64,000 nt of DNA from Winogradskyella wichelsiae (GCF_013403925.1 NZ_JABFDJ010000004.1:124001-188000); one strand, 5' to 3'; counted from the stretch's first letter, positions 8,409 through 17,780 are shown. Notes: generated from the sequence alone by a model not told the origin. Numbers and translations are program-made.

Positions 8409-11249
8409 TTGAATAAACTACATTACATATCTGTTTTTTTTGTTTTCTTGAGCACTGCGCTTATGGCACAAAATACAATTGATATTAACGCAAATGTCAA
8501 TGTAGACACTAAAACGATTGCCATAACGCAAACCATAGTTTATAAAAACGAATCTAAAGATACTTTACAAACAATTTATCTTAACGATTGGAATAACAGC
8601 TACTCTAGCAAATCTACACCATTAGCAAAACGTTTTGAAGAAGAATTTAGCACCAAATTTCATTTAGCAAAAGACGAGCAACGCGGATTCACCACTGTTT
8701 CATCCATACAAAATCCTGCCAGTGATTCTCTAGATTATGAACGTTTAGAATTACATCCAGACGTTATAAAGGTTAAGTTAACGCATTCTCTTTTACCAAG
8801 TGAATCTTATCGTATAAGCCTCAACTATCAAATTACGCTTCCCGATGCTACTTTTACCAACTACGGCTTTACTAAAGATAAAGATTTCGACTTAAAATAT
8901 TGGTACATTACCCCTGCTGTTTACAATGGCAAATGGAATTATTATAGTAATAAAAACTTAGATGACTTATTTGTTCCTAAAGCAGATTTAACGCTGAGCA
9001 TTACGCATCCTAGAAATTACAAGATAACATCTGAACTTGATTTTAATGCCACTAGTTTTAATGACAAAGCACATACCCAAACCACTATTTTAAAAGGAAA
9101 TAACCGAATAGACACGTATCTCTCATTATATAAATTACCATTATATAATTTTATACAAACAGATGATTTAATACTTATAACTAACATAAAAGAGAAAGGT
9201 TTAATTGGCCCAGAAAAAGCTTTAATTACAGATAGAATTACGCAATACTTAACTAAAAACCTTGGTGAATATCCACACAAACAATTATTAGTTACTTCTA
9301 TAGATTATCAGAAAGATCCTCTTTACGGATTAAATCAGTTACCTGCTTTTTTCAGACCTTTTCCTGAAGACTTTCAATACGAATTAAAACTTTTAAAAAC
9401 AGCCTTAAAGAAATACATTGATAATATTCTACTACTTAACCCAAGAAAAGAACATTGGTTAAGTGAAGGGCTTCAAGTTTATTATTTGATAAACTATGTT
9501 GAAGAGAATTACCCAGACATGAAACTCTTAGGAACGTTAGCAGACGTTTGGGGTATTAGAGCTTTTCATGCTTCAGATTTGGATTTCAACTTTCAATATT
9601 TCCTATATTCCATGGAAATTGCAAGAAAAAACAGAGATCAACCTCTAACGACCTCTAAAGATTCGTTAACCAAATTCAATACAAATATTGCCGGTAAATA
9701 TAAAGCAGGTGTTGGACTTGACTATTTAGATCAATTTACTGATGATATTAATTTATCTGATGAGCTTACAGAATTTGTAAAAACAAATCAGCTAAAACCA
9801 ATTTCCATCAACGATTTTGAAACCTTCATTAGCTCTAAAACAAAAAAAGATATCAGTTGGTTTTTTTCTGATTATGTTAATACTCGTAAAAAAATAGACT
9901 TCAAAATTTCGTCAGTTAAGTCATTAGAAGATTCTTTACAATTAACACTAAAGAATAAACGCGATAATACGATGCCAATATCTGTTTTTAAGCTAAAAAA
10001 TGATTCAGTCATTGGCAAATTATGGGTAGAAAACATTCAAGGTACCAAAACAATAACTTTACCTAAAGATAGTACAGATAAATTTGTTTTAGATTATAAC
10101 AATGTTATCCCTGAATATAACCAGCGCGATAATTACAAGGCCGTAAATGGCTCTTTTCTAAACAACAAACCTTTACAATTTCGTTTATTTAAAGATATAG
10201 AAGACCCTAATTACAATCAAATATTCTTTATGCCATTAGTAGAATTTAATAATATCTATGATGGCTTAACCTTAGGTACAAAAGTATACAACAAGACTAT
10301 CTTAAGAAAGCGTCTTAATTATAGGTTCTCACCACAATATGCAACAAAATCGAGAACACTTACAGGCTCTACCTCCATTTCTTATAGCCATAATCTTGAA
10401 GATCAAAACCTCTATGATATTACCTATGGTATTTCTGCAGGGTACCAATCTTTTGCTAGAGATGCTTTTTTTACAAGTATAAGGCCTTCTGTTTCATTTA
10501 GTTTTAGAAACGATTCTCACTTTAGATCTAACCAAACAGATCAACTTTCTGCTAGATATGTAAGTATTGAAAGAGAATTAGGCAACGATGCTACCGTTAT
10601 ACTTGATGAACCTAATTATGGTGTTTTCAATTTAAGATACACACACTCTAGTCCTGGAGTTATTAATTATTCAAAATTATTTACGGACCTACAAGTCGCA
10701 GATAAGTTTAGTAAAATTGCTTTTAATTACGAATTTAGAAAACTCACTAAAAGCAACAGAAATATTAATTTTAGATTTTTTACAGGTTATTTCTTACGTA
10801 ATAATACAGAACCAAATTCTGATTACTTCAGCTTTGCTTTAGATAGACCAACTGATTATCTGTTCGATTTTAATTACTTAGGACGTTCTGAAGCCGCAGG
10901 TCTTTTTAGTCAACAAATTATTATTGCAGAAGGAGGTTTCAAATCTATCTTAGACACTCCCTACGCTAATCAATGGATGACAACTGCTAATTTTAGCACC
11001 TCTATATGGAGATACATACAAGCTTATGGAGATGTTGGTTTAGTAAAAAGCAAGTTTACAAATGCTAAGTTTGTTTACGATTCTGGTATACGTCTTAGCT
11101 TAGTAGAGGATTATTTTGAAATCTACTTTCCTATATACTCTAATTTAGGTTGGGAAATTGCACAGCCTAATTACGATCAACATATTCGCTTTATGTTTAC
11201 CGTTGATCCGCAAGTACTTCTTGGTCTCTTCAGAAGAAAGTGGTATTAA
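8409..11249 (+). CDS. M1-like peptidase homologue without zinc motif, with C-terminal barrel-like region
   Basis: A protein of 946 residues. The TTG start at 8409 directly follows an in-frame TAA and opens a good signal peptide (MNKLHYISVFFVFLSTALMA); the next ATG lies inside that peptide. Residues about 20-480 look like an M1 aminopeptidase, with an N-terminal beta domain (KYWYITPAVYNGKWNYYSN) and WLSEGLQVYY at about 350, which corresponds to the second-Glu helix. The HEXXH zinc motif expected about 20 residues earlier is replaced by LKLLKTALKKYI, and no HEXXH occurs anywhere. Residues about 570-946 are rich in alternating strands and end in RRKWY, like an outer-membrane barrel. A non-catalytic surface or assembly protein is likely. 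Function unknown. Confidence 0.7.
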   Translation: MNKLHYISVFFVFLSTALMAQNTIDINANVNVDTKTIAITQTIVYKNESKDTLQTIYLNDWNNSYSSKSTPLAKRFEEEFSTKFHLAKDEQRGFTTVSSIQNPASDSLDYERLELHPDVIKVKLTHSLLPSESYRISLNYQITLPDATFTNYGFTKDKDFDLKYWYITPAVYNGKWNYYSNKNLDDLFVPKADLTLSITHPRNYKITSELDFNATSFNDKAHTQTTILKGNNRIDTYLSLYKLPLYNFIQTDDLILITNIKEKGLIGPEKALITDRITQYLTKNLGEYPHKQLLVTSIDYQKDPLYGLNQLPAFFRPFPEDFQYELKLLKTALKKYIDNILLLNPRKEHWLSEGLQVYYLINYVEENYPDMKLLGTLADVWGIRAFHASDLDFNFQYFLYSMEIARKNRDQPLTTSKDSLTKFNTNIAGKYKAGVGLDYLDQFTDDINLSDELTEFVKTNQLKPISINDFETFISSKTKKDISWFFSDYVNTRKKIDFKISSVKSLEDSLQLTLKNKRDNTMPISVFKLKNDSVIGKLWVENIQGTKTITLPKDSTDKFVLDYNNVIPEYNQRDNYKAVNGSFLNNKPLQFRLFKDIEDPNYNQIFFMPLVEFNNIYDGLTLGTKVYNKTILRKRLNYRFSPQYATKSRTLTGSTSISYSHNLEDQNLYDITYGISAGYQSFARDAFFTSIRPSVSFSFRNDSHFRSNQTDQLSARYVSIERELGNDATVILDEPNYGVFNLRYTHSSPGVINYSKLFTDLQVADKFSKIAFNYEFRKLTKSNRNINFRFFTGYFLRNNTEPNSDYFSFALDRPTDYLFDFNYLGRSEAAGLFSQQIIIAEGGFKSILDTPYANQWMTTANFSTSIWRYIQAYGDVGLVKSKFTNAKFVYDSGIRLSLVEDYFEIYFPIYSNLGWEIAQPNYDQHIRFMFTVDPQVLLGLFRRKWY

Positions 11250-11351
11250 TAGATTCTTATTGAAACGTTAAAATAAAGCCTCATATTATATTATTCCTAA
11301 TAAAAAAAACAAAATACAAAGAATTATTCAATAACATAACGCAGTTCTATA

Positions 11352-11382
11352 TTGTTTAAAATTTTTATTTTTTGTACTTTTG
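11352..11382 (+). promoter_or_regulatory. E1 gene promoter
   Basis: TTG at 11352-11354, a 20-nt spacer, and TACTTTTG at 11375-11382. This fits the Bacteroidota promoter pattern well. It predicts a leader of roughly 130 nt before the ATG at 11517. Confidence 0.65.
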
Positions 11383-11414
11383 CAAGAGCTAGATAAATTA
11401 CAAAATACAGGTTC

Positions 11415-11439
11415 TAATCCTAAAAGTCGTTTTAGATTA
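11415..11439 (+). promoter_or_regulatory. leader hairpin of the E1 gene
   Basis: TAATCCTAAAA (11415-11425) pairs with TTTTAGATTA (11430-11439) with one bulged C and a GTCG loop. It sits in the long 5' leader; any regulatory role is inference. Confidence 0.3.
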
Positions 11440-11516
11440 AAATCAAAAACTCTAATCTATATCATAGGTTTCATTTCGTTTTAAGCGAATTGACACCTTA
11501 ATGAAAGATTTATCTA

Positions 11517-13955
11517 ATGACACAAAAAAAAACATTTCCAATAATGAATACAGACTCTAAGACTAAAACAGAGATTACTTTTGATGATTTTAAAACGGAA
11601 GTTTTAAGCGATTACAAACTTGCAGTAACAAGCCGAGAATGTAGTTTATTAGGTCGTAGAGAAGTACTCACTGGTAAGGCTAAATTCGGAATATTTGGTG
11701 ATGGAAAAGAAATCCCTCAAATCGCTTGGGCAAAAGCCTTTAATAATGGTGATTTTAGATCGGGTTATTATAGAGACCAAACCTTTATGATGGCTATAGG
11801 GCAACTAACCATTGAGCAATTTTTTGCTGGTTTATATGGAGATACAGATTTAAATAACGAACCAATGTCTGCAGGTCGCCAAATGGGAGGCCATTTTACA
11901 ACGCATAGTTTAGATGAAAACGGACAATGGAAAAATCTTACTGAACAAAAAAATTCTAGTGCAGATATTTCACCAACAGCTGGACAAATGCCAAGACTTT
12001 TGGGGCTAGCGCAGGCTTCTAAAATATACAGAGAAGTTAAAGGCATTGACACCACTAAATTTTCTAAAGAAGGTAATGAAATTGCATGGGGAACAATTGG
12101 TAACGCTAGTACAAGTGAAGGTTTATTTTTTGAGACAATAAATGCTGCAGGTGTTTTGCAAGTGCCAATGGTCATTAGCATTTGGGATGATCAGTACGGA
12201 ATTTCAGTACATGCAAGACACCAAACAACGAAAGAAAATATTTCTGAAATATTAAAAGGGTTTCAACGTGATGATGAACAAAAAGGTTATGAAATCTTTA
12301 GAGTAGACGGTTGGAATTACCCTGAACTAATTGACACATACCAACGTGCAGCTAAGATTTCTAGAAAAGAACATATACCAGTAATGATTCATGTTCAAGA
12401 ATTAACACAACCTCAGGGTCATTCTACTTCAGGATCTCATGAGCGCTATAAAGGCCCAGAACGTTTAAAATGGGAAGCAGAATACGATTGTAACGCCCAA
12501 ATGCGTCTTTGGATTATTGCCAATAATATTGCAACAGAAGAAGAGCTGACCATCCTTGAGCGTGGTATTAAAAAAACAGTTAGAGCAGGTAAAAAAGCTG
12601 CTTGGGAAGCCATTATTAACCCTATTATAGCAGAACGAAAAGAAGCCCTAGTGCTATTAGAAAACCTAGCAACTTCTAGTTCTAATGGTGCGTTTATTAC
12701 AAAACTTAAAAACGAATTAGAAGGTTTTGATGAGCCTTTAAGACGTAATATTCTTACTGCAACTAGAAAAGCATTGCGCTATGTTGTTTCTGAAAACTCT
12801 TCAGAGAAAGTAGCCCTTCAAAATTGGATTACAAATTATATTGAAACAATTCAACCTAAATACAGTTCGCATTTACATAGCGCATCGCAACAAAGTGTTT
12901 TAAATCAAACAGAGGTTTTACCAACTTACGATCCTTTAGCTGAAGAAGTTGATGGACGTGTGGTTTTAAGAGAAAATTTTGATGCTATTTTCAATAACTA
13001 TCCAGAGGCCTTAATTTTTGGTGAAGATGCTGGTTATATTGGAGATGTTAACCAGGGATTAGAAGGTCTTCAAGAAAAATACGGTGAACTTCGTGTTTCA
13101 GATACAGGAATTAGAGAAGCTACAATCATTGGGCAAGGAATAGGGATGGCTATGCGTGGTTTAAGACCTATTGCTGAAATTCAGTATTTAGATTATATCA
13201 TGTACGCGCTTCAAATTATGAGTGATGATTTGGCAACCGTTCAATATAGAACAAAAGGGCGGCAAAAAGCACCATTAATTATTAGAACAAGAGGTCACCG
13301 CTTAGAAGGTATTTGGCATTCTGGTTCTCAAATGGGGGGTGTTTTAAATCTCATTAGGGGAATTCACGTTTTAGTTCCGAGAAACATGACTAAAGCCGCT
13401 GGTTTTTATAATACACTTTTAGAAAGTGACGAGCCAGCCTTAGTCGTAGAGTGTTTAAATGGTTACCGTTTAAAAGAAAAATTACCAAATAATATTGGTG
13501 AATTTAAAACACCGATAGGTATTGTTGAAACCATTAGAGAAGGAAGCGATATTACATTAGTATCTTACGGTTCTACATTACGATTGGTAGAAAAAGCAGC
13601 CAAAGAATTAGTACAAGTAGGTATTAATGCCGAAATAATTGATGTACAATCCTTATTACCTTTCGATATCAACCATGATATTGTGAAGAGTATCTCTAAA
13701 ACAAATCGTGTTATGGTTATTGATGAAGATGTTTCTGGTGGAGCTTCTGCTTATATTCTAGATGAAATATTAAACAAGCAAAAAGCATTTCAACATTTAG
13801 ATGGAGCACCTGCAACATTAACAGCAAACCAACACAGACCAGCTTATGGCACTGATGGGGATTATTTTTCAAAACCATCTACAGAAGATATTTTTGAAGC
13901 GGTATATGATGTCATGCACGAATCAAATCCTGCAGATTATCCTAAATTGAGATAA
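11517..13955 (+). CDS. fused alpha/beta E1 component of a 2-oxoacid (branched-chain type) dehydrogenase
   Basis: A thiamine-diphosphate E1 enzyme that decarboxylates a 2-oxoacid and passes the acyl group to lipoyl-E2. The 812 residues hold an alpha-type half (about 30-400) joined to a beta-type half (about 475-810, starting near VDGRVVLRENFDAIF). The beta half shows FGEDAG and the typical YLDYIMYALQ region. The cofactor motif is unusual: where E1-alpha proteins have GDG...NN, this one has GNASTSEG (195-202) and WDDQYGIS (223-230). Asp and Asn are therefore exchanged between the two metal-binding positions. No E2 or E3 gene is adjacent. The likely substrates are 2-oxoisovalerate and relatives, but pyruvate cannot be excluded. 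A second in-frame ATG lies at 11544. Confidence 0.85.
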   Translation: MTQKKTFPIMNTDSKTKTEITFDDFKTEVLSDYKLAVTSRECSLLGRREVLTGKAKFGIFGDGKEIPQIAWAKAFNNGDFRSGYYRDQTFMMAIGQLTIEQFFAGLYGDTDLNNEPMSAGRQMGGHFTTHSLDENGQWKNLTEQKNSSADISPTAGQMPRLLGLAQASKIYREVKGIDTTKFSKEGNEIAWGTIGNASTSEGLFFETINAAGVLQVPMVISIWDDQYGISVHARHQTTKENISEILKGFQRDDEQKGYEIFRVDGWNYPELIDTYQRAAKISRKEHIPVMIHVQELTQPQGHSTSGSHERYKGPERLKWEAEYDCNAQMRLWIIANNIATEEELTILERGIKKTVRAGKKAAWEAIINPIIAERKEALVLLENLATSSSNGAFITKLKNELEGFDEPLRRNILTATRKALRYVVSENSSEKVALQNWITNYIETIQPKYSSHLHSASQQSVLNQTEVLPTYDPLAEEVDGRVVLRENFDAIFNNYPEALIFGEDAGYIGDVNQGLEGLQEKYGELRVSDTGIREATIIGQGIGMAMRGLRPIAEIQYLDYIMYALQIMSDDLATVQYRTKGRQKAPLIIRTRGHRLEGIWHSGSQMGGVLNLIRGIHVLVPRNMTKAAGFYNTLLESDEPALVVECLNGYRLKEKLPNNIGEFKTPIGIVETIREGSDITLVSYGSTLRLVEKAAKELVQVGINAEIIDVQSLLPFDINHDIVKSISKTNRVMVIDEDVSGGASAYILDEILNKQKAFQHLDGAPATLTANQHRPAYGTDGDYFSKPSTEDIFEAVYDVMHESNPADYPKLR

Positions 13956-13979
13956 AATTTAAATTTATTTTTATATTAG

Positions 13980-14013
13980 AACCTTCTTTTAAATTAAAGG
14001 AAGGTTTTTTTTT
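13980..14013 (+). terminator. intrinsic terminator after the E1 gene
   Basis: Stem AACCTTCTTT (from 13980) with AAAGGAAGGTT, one G-T pair, followed by nine T ending at 14013. Confidence 0.85.
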
Positions 14014-14089
14014 GCTTAGAACAATACCTCTCAGCAAATCATTAATTTAATTTTTATAACTTTCACAATCCATAACCAACCCATAATAT

Positions 14090-14944
14090 ATGCTTACAGA
14101 AGAGATTCTTAATTCATTTAAACGAAAGGCCGATTTAGTCGATTACATCGAAAAACACAAAGAAGATAACCCAACTTTTAAAACAGCCCTAGAAAAATAC
14201 AACTATGAACAAGAATTACTTCCTTTACAAGCAGAACTCGTAGATTTTCAACATTGGGTACAAAAAGAAAACAAAAAAATAGCTATTATTTTTGAAGGTC
14301 GAGATGCCTCAGGAAAAGGAGGAACTATTAAGCGCTTTACCGAACACCTCAATCCTAGAGCCCGTAGAATTGTTGCCTTAAATAAACCTACTGAAATTGA
14401 GAAAAGCCAATGGTACTTTAATCGCTACATAAAAGAATTACCTAATGCAGGAGAGATTGTCTTTTTTGATAGAAGTTGGTACAATAGAGCCGTTGTAGAA
14501 CCTGTTATGGGGTTTTGTACCAAAGAGCAATACAATAGATTCATTATTCAAGTTCCTGAATTTGAACATATGCTCTATGAAAATGGCACTAAAATAATTA
14601 AATTTTGGTTTTCGGTATCAAAGGAAGAACAGCAACGTCGCTTTGAAAAACGCTTAAAAAACCCCCTTAAAAAATGGAAATTCAGTCCTGTTGATGAAAA
14701 AGGCCAGGAACTATGGAATGAGTTTACAACTTACAAAAACCAAATGTTCTCTAGAACCCATAACTCATTTAGTCCTTGGGTGGTTATCAAATCTAACGAT
14801 AAAAAACGTGCTCGATTAGAAAGTATTAAATATGTTTTAAGCCTTTTTGATTACGACAATAAAGGAAGTAATTGCAAATCACTTTTACCTGACCCCAATA
14901 TTGTACAGCGTTATTTTAGAAACACAGATCAACTTGACCAATAA
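14090..14944 (+). CDS. ppk2: polyphosphate kinase 2 family protein, first tandem copy
   Basis: PPK2 enzymes move phosphate between polyphosphate and nucleotides, usually making NTP or NDP from polyphosphate. The 284-residue one-domain product has Walker A EGRDASGKGG (69-78), Walker B FFDRSWYNR (125-133) and an arginine-rich lid (EEQQRRFEKRLKNPLKKWK, about 177-195). It is followed after 18 nt by a second PPK2 gene, so the two are probably co-transcribed. The sequence does not show whether it acts on AMP, ADP or GDP. A 46-nt stretch (14462-14507) is identical to the paralogue. Confidence 0.93.
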   Translation: MLTEEILNSFKRKADLVDYIEKHKEDNPTFKTALEKYNYEQELLPLQAELVDFQHWVQKENKKIAIIFEGRDASGKGGTIKRFTEHLNPRARRIVALNKPTEIEKSQWYFNRYIKELPNAGEIVFFDRSWYNRAVVEPVMGFCTKEQYNRFIIQVPEFEHMLYENGTKIIKFWFSVSKEEQQRRFEKRLKNPLKKWKFSPVDEKGQELWNEFTTYKNQMFSRTHNSFSPWVVIKSNDKKRARLESIKYVLSLFDYDNKGSNCKSLLPDPNIVQRYFRNTDQLDQ

Positions 14945-14962
14945 TAAAAATTCTCTTTAAAG

Positions 14963-15772
14963 ATGACCGAAAAAAACTTACAACTTCTAAATACAAAAAA
15001 GGGAATTGAAGCCTTATTGCGCCAAAGGCAACTAAATATTGAAAAAACGCTTAACAATGTAAAATATGAAAAGCGCTTAGAAAAATTGCAAGAAGAAATG
15101 CTAATTCTTCAACAATGGGTGGCAAAGAACAATAAGAAAGTCATCATTCTTTTTGAAGGAAGAGACGCTGCGGGAAAAGGTGGTGCTATAAGACGTGTTA
15201 TTCAACATTTACCGCCACGGGCCATTAGAGTTGTAGCTTTACCAAAACCAAATGAAACCGAAATGGGACAATGGTATTTTCAGCGCTATATACAACGTTT
15301 ACCTAATGATGGAGAAATTGTGTTTTTTGATAGAAGTTGGTACAATAGAGCCGTTGTAGAACCTGTTAATGGATTTTGTACTAAAAAAGAATACACTATT
15401 TTTATGAGTCAGGTAAATGAGTTTGAGAAAATGATACAAGACTCTGGTATATATTTACTTAAACTCTACTTTTCTATTACAAAAACGGAACAAGAGCGTC
15501 GTTTTAAAGACATTGTAAGTACACCAATAAAAAAATGGAAATATAGCGATGTAGATAAACGTGCTATTTCATTATGGGATGACTACACAAAGTATAAGGA
15601 AGTAATGTTTGAAAAAACACAAGTCGCTGCACCTTGGAAAATTATAAAAGCTAACCGTAAAACCAACGCAAGAATAACAGCGTTTGAATATATTTTAAAA
15701 CATATTCCTTACGAAACTAAAGACGTAGAGAATATTACTCATAAATCGATGAAGAAACTTTTAGAAGACTAA
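14963..15772 (+). CDS. ppk2: polyphosphate kinase 2 family protein, second tandem copy
   Basis: The 269-residue paralogue of the preceding gene, with Walker A EGRDAAGKGG (65-74), Walker B FFDRSWYNR (121-129) and a shorter lid (EQERRFKDIVSTPIKKWK). Outside the shared core the two proteins differ clearly, notably in the N-terminal helices and lid, so different nucleotide preferences or a hetero-oligomer are both possible. A 46-nt block (15323-15368) is identical to the first copy, including every third codon position. A T-rich, hairpin-like sequence follows the gene (15785-15810). Confidence 0.93.
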   Translation: MTEKNLQLLNTKKGIEALLRQRQLNIEKTLNNVKYEKRLEKLQEEMLILQQWVAKNNKKVIILFEGRDAAGKGGAIRRVIQHLPPRAIRVVALPKPNETEMGQWYFQRYIQRLPNDGEIVFFDRSWYNRAVVEPVNGFCTKKEYTIFMSQVNEFEKMIQDSGIYLLKLYFSITKTEQERRFKDIVSTPIKKWKYSDVDKRAISLWDDYTKYKEVMFEKTQVAAPWKIIKANRKTNARITAFEYILKHIPYETKDVENITHKSMKKLLED

Positions 15773-15784
15773 ACCAATTTAAAG

Positions 15785-15810
15785 AAGACTTTTTGTCTCC
15801 TTTTTTTTCA
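15785..15810 (+). terminator. weak terminator-like sequence after the ppk2 pair
   Basis: GAAGAC and GTCTCC can pair with one mismatch, followed by a run of eight T. It lies only about 17 nt before the next ATG, so it could also reduce read-through into the small downstream gene. Confidence 0.35.
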
Positions 15811-15826
15811 ACGTTAATCTTATAAC

Positions 15827-16303
15827 ATGAAGATAGAATCTATTGTCACTATAAAAAAAGAATTAAAACATCGTTCTCAAGAAGAGCTCTTAGAATTGTG
15901 TTTACGTTTAGGAAAGTTCAAAAAAGAAAATAAAGCACTACTCACCTATTTGCTATTTGAATCTCATGACGAAGATGGTTATATAGAAAGCGTAAAGTTG
16001 AGTTTAGATCAATTATTTAAAGGCATTAATACAGATAGTTACTTCTATATGAAGAAAACAATCCGTAAAATTCTGAGAGAAATTAGAGTCTACAGTCGCT
16101 ACTCTTTAAAGAAAACTACAGAAGTAGAGCTTCTACTCTACTTTTGTAAACAAATGAATGATTTAAAACCTTCTATTCATAAAAATGTAACCTTAAGTAA
16201 TCTTTATGAACGCCAAGTGTTATCTATAAAGAAAAAAATAGGTGTATTGCATGAAGATTTACAATATGACTATAATCTACAACTAGAGGAATTAGAAAAC
16301 TAA
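15827..16303 (+). CDS. conserved-looking hypothetical protein
   Basis: A 158-residue cytoplasmic protein that I do not recognise. It is predicted mostly helical and highly charged (KKELKHRSQEELLELCLRLG at about 9-28; LRKFKKENK-like basic stretches; an acidic end). There is no signal peptide or membrane segment. It is 54 nt downstream of the second ppk2 gene on the same strand, so partial co-transcription is possible. Normal length, good codon use and the lack of competing frames support it as a real gene. Confidence 0.65.
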   Translation: MKIESIVTIKKELKHRSQEELLELCLRLGKFKKENKALLTYLLFESHDEDGYIESVKLSLDQLFKGINTDSYFYMKKTIRKILREIRVYSRYSLKKTTEVELLLYFCKQMNDLKPSIHKNVTLSNLYERQVLSIKKKIGVLHEDLQYDYNLQLEELEN

Positions 16304-16407
16304 AATAGATTTCATTACTAACACAACTATAGCATAAACATATTGACGAATCACTAAAATTAACAAAACGATTCCTCTAAAACTAAAATTGTAATGTGAT
16401 TACTTAT

Positions 16408-17577
16408 TTAAGACTGATTAGCCTGCTTCTTTGCCTTCTTACTTCCTTCGTACATTTCGTATTTCACTAATCTAGCTTCAAGTTTAGCATTAAATACTTT
16501 TATTTTTCTTGAAGGTCTTAATCCTACAAATTTTAAAGCTTCAAGATTAGAAGTGATTAACCAAGCATTGGTATTTGGATAACCATGCTTTAAAGTAGAA
16601 CCAATATCTCCGTAAAATTCTTCAACATTTAAATTATCTAAACGTTCTCCATACGGTGGATTAAAAACCATATGTAGTTTCTCATCACCTGATTTTTGAG
16701 TTTTGAAGAAATCTTCATGTTGAATGTGCACAAATTCATCTAAATGTGCATTCTTCATATTTTCTTTTGCTTTAACCACAGCAGAAGGAGATTTATCGTA
16801 ACCTAATATTTTATGATGAAAATCTCGTGTTTTCTTTAAAAGCGAATCTTCAATCGTTTCAAATAACTCTACATCCCAATCTGCCCAACGCTCAAAACCG
16901 AATTCTTTTCGCATTAAATTTGGTGGAATATTACAAGCAATCATCGCTGCTTCTGCCAACATTGTTCCACTACCACACATCGGATCCATAAAATCAGATT
17001 GACCATCCCAACCGCTCAACATTATTAATCCGGCAGCTAAAACTTCGTTAATCGGTGCAATATTGGTAGCCGATTTATAGCCACGTCTGTGTAGTGATTC
17101 CCCAGAGGTATCTAAAGAAATCGTACAGCGTTGACGATCTATGTGAACATTAATTTTTAAATCCGGAAAACGTAAATCAACATCAGGACGCACACCTTCT
17201 TTTTCTCTAAAACGATCTACAATAGCATCTTTAGTTTTTAAAGCTGTGTATTGCGAATGTGTAAATACGCTATTATGAACTGTAGCATCAACAGCTAAAG
17301 AACCAGTAGGCTTTAAGTAATCTTCCCACTTCATGTTCTTTACGTTTTTGTAAAGATCCTCTTCTCTTGTTACTCTAAAAGAATGGATAGGTTTCAATAT
17401 TTTAATTGCAGTTCTAAGACCAAGGTTTGCTTTATACATAAAGCCTTTATCTCCTACAAAACTAACATTTCTAACTCCTACTTCTACTTGCGTAGCACCG
17501 AGTTGTGTTAATTCTTTCGCTAAAATATCTTCGAAGCCAAATAAAGTCTTGGCTAACATCTTGTAATTATTGTCCAT
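16408..17577 (-). CDS. THUMP-domain class I RNA methyltransferase (RlmL N-terminal-type)
   Basis: A SAM-dependent methyltransferase related to the N-terminal half of RlmL/YcbY, which makes m2G in 23S rRNA. From the ATG at 17577 it has 389 residues. An N-terminal ferredoxin-like/THUMP region (about 1-155) is followed by the catalytic domain with motif I DPMCGSGTMLAEAA (about 198-211) and the N-P-P-Y motif in NPPYGERL (about 312). The longest frame begins with TTG at 17589; I prefer the ATG at 17577 because a -7 box on this strand (17598-17605) puts the transcript start next to 17591, leaving no room for the TTG. The target base is unknown, but rRNA guanine is the family precedent. Confidence 0.88.
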   Translation of the reverse strand: MDNNYKMLAKTLFGFEDILAKELTQLGATQVEVGVRNVSFVGDKGFMYKANLGLRTAIKILKPIHSFRVTREEDLYKNVKNMKWEDYLKPTGSLAVDATVHNSVFTHSQYTALKTKDAIVDRFREKEGVRPDVDLRFPDLKINVHIDRQRCTISLDTSGESLHRRGYKSATNIAPINEVLAAGLIMLSGWDGQSDFMDPMCGSGTMLAEAAMIACNIPPNLMRKEFGFERWADWDVELFETIEDSLLKKTRDFHHKILGYDKSPSAVVKAKENMKNAHLDEFVHIQHEDFFKTQKSGDEKLHMVFNPPYGERLDNLNVEEFYGDIGSTLKHGYPNTNAWLITSNLEALKFVGLRPSRKIKVFNAKLEARLVKYEMYEGSKKAKKQANQS

Positions 17578-17596
17578 GAGTTCCGTCAAATAAATT

Positions 17597-17617
17597 GCAA
17601 AAATACGCTATTTTTGC
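17597..17617. promoter_or_regulatory. palindrome carrying two divergent -7 boxes
   Basis: GCAAAAATA-CGC-TATTTTTGC is a perfect palindrome with 9-bp arms and a 3-bp centre. Each arm contains TATTTTTG, a match to TAnnTTTG: one on the minus strand (17598-17605), pointing to the THUMP methyltransferase, and one on the plus strand (17609-17616), pointing to the gene at 17781. No good -33 element is visible for either. Confidence 0.45.
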
Positions 17618-17780
17618 ACGATGGCATCCTAAAATATCAACAAGGACTTATCATTACAAAACTTAGACCTAAAGTTATGGCAACCTTTTTATTTATAAAA
17701 GATGTTATAACATAAGTTATAAGCGTAATGATTACAAATTATTTTAACTAAAAACACTCCTGTTTTCATGGGAGATAAGT

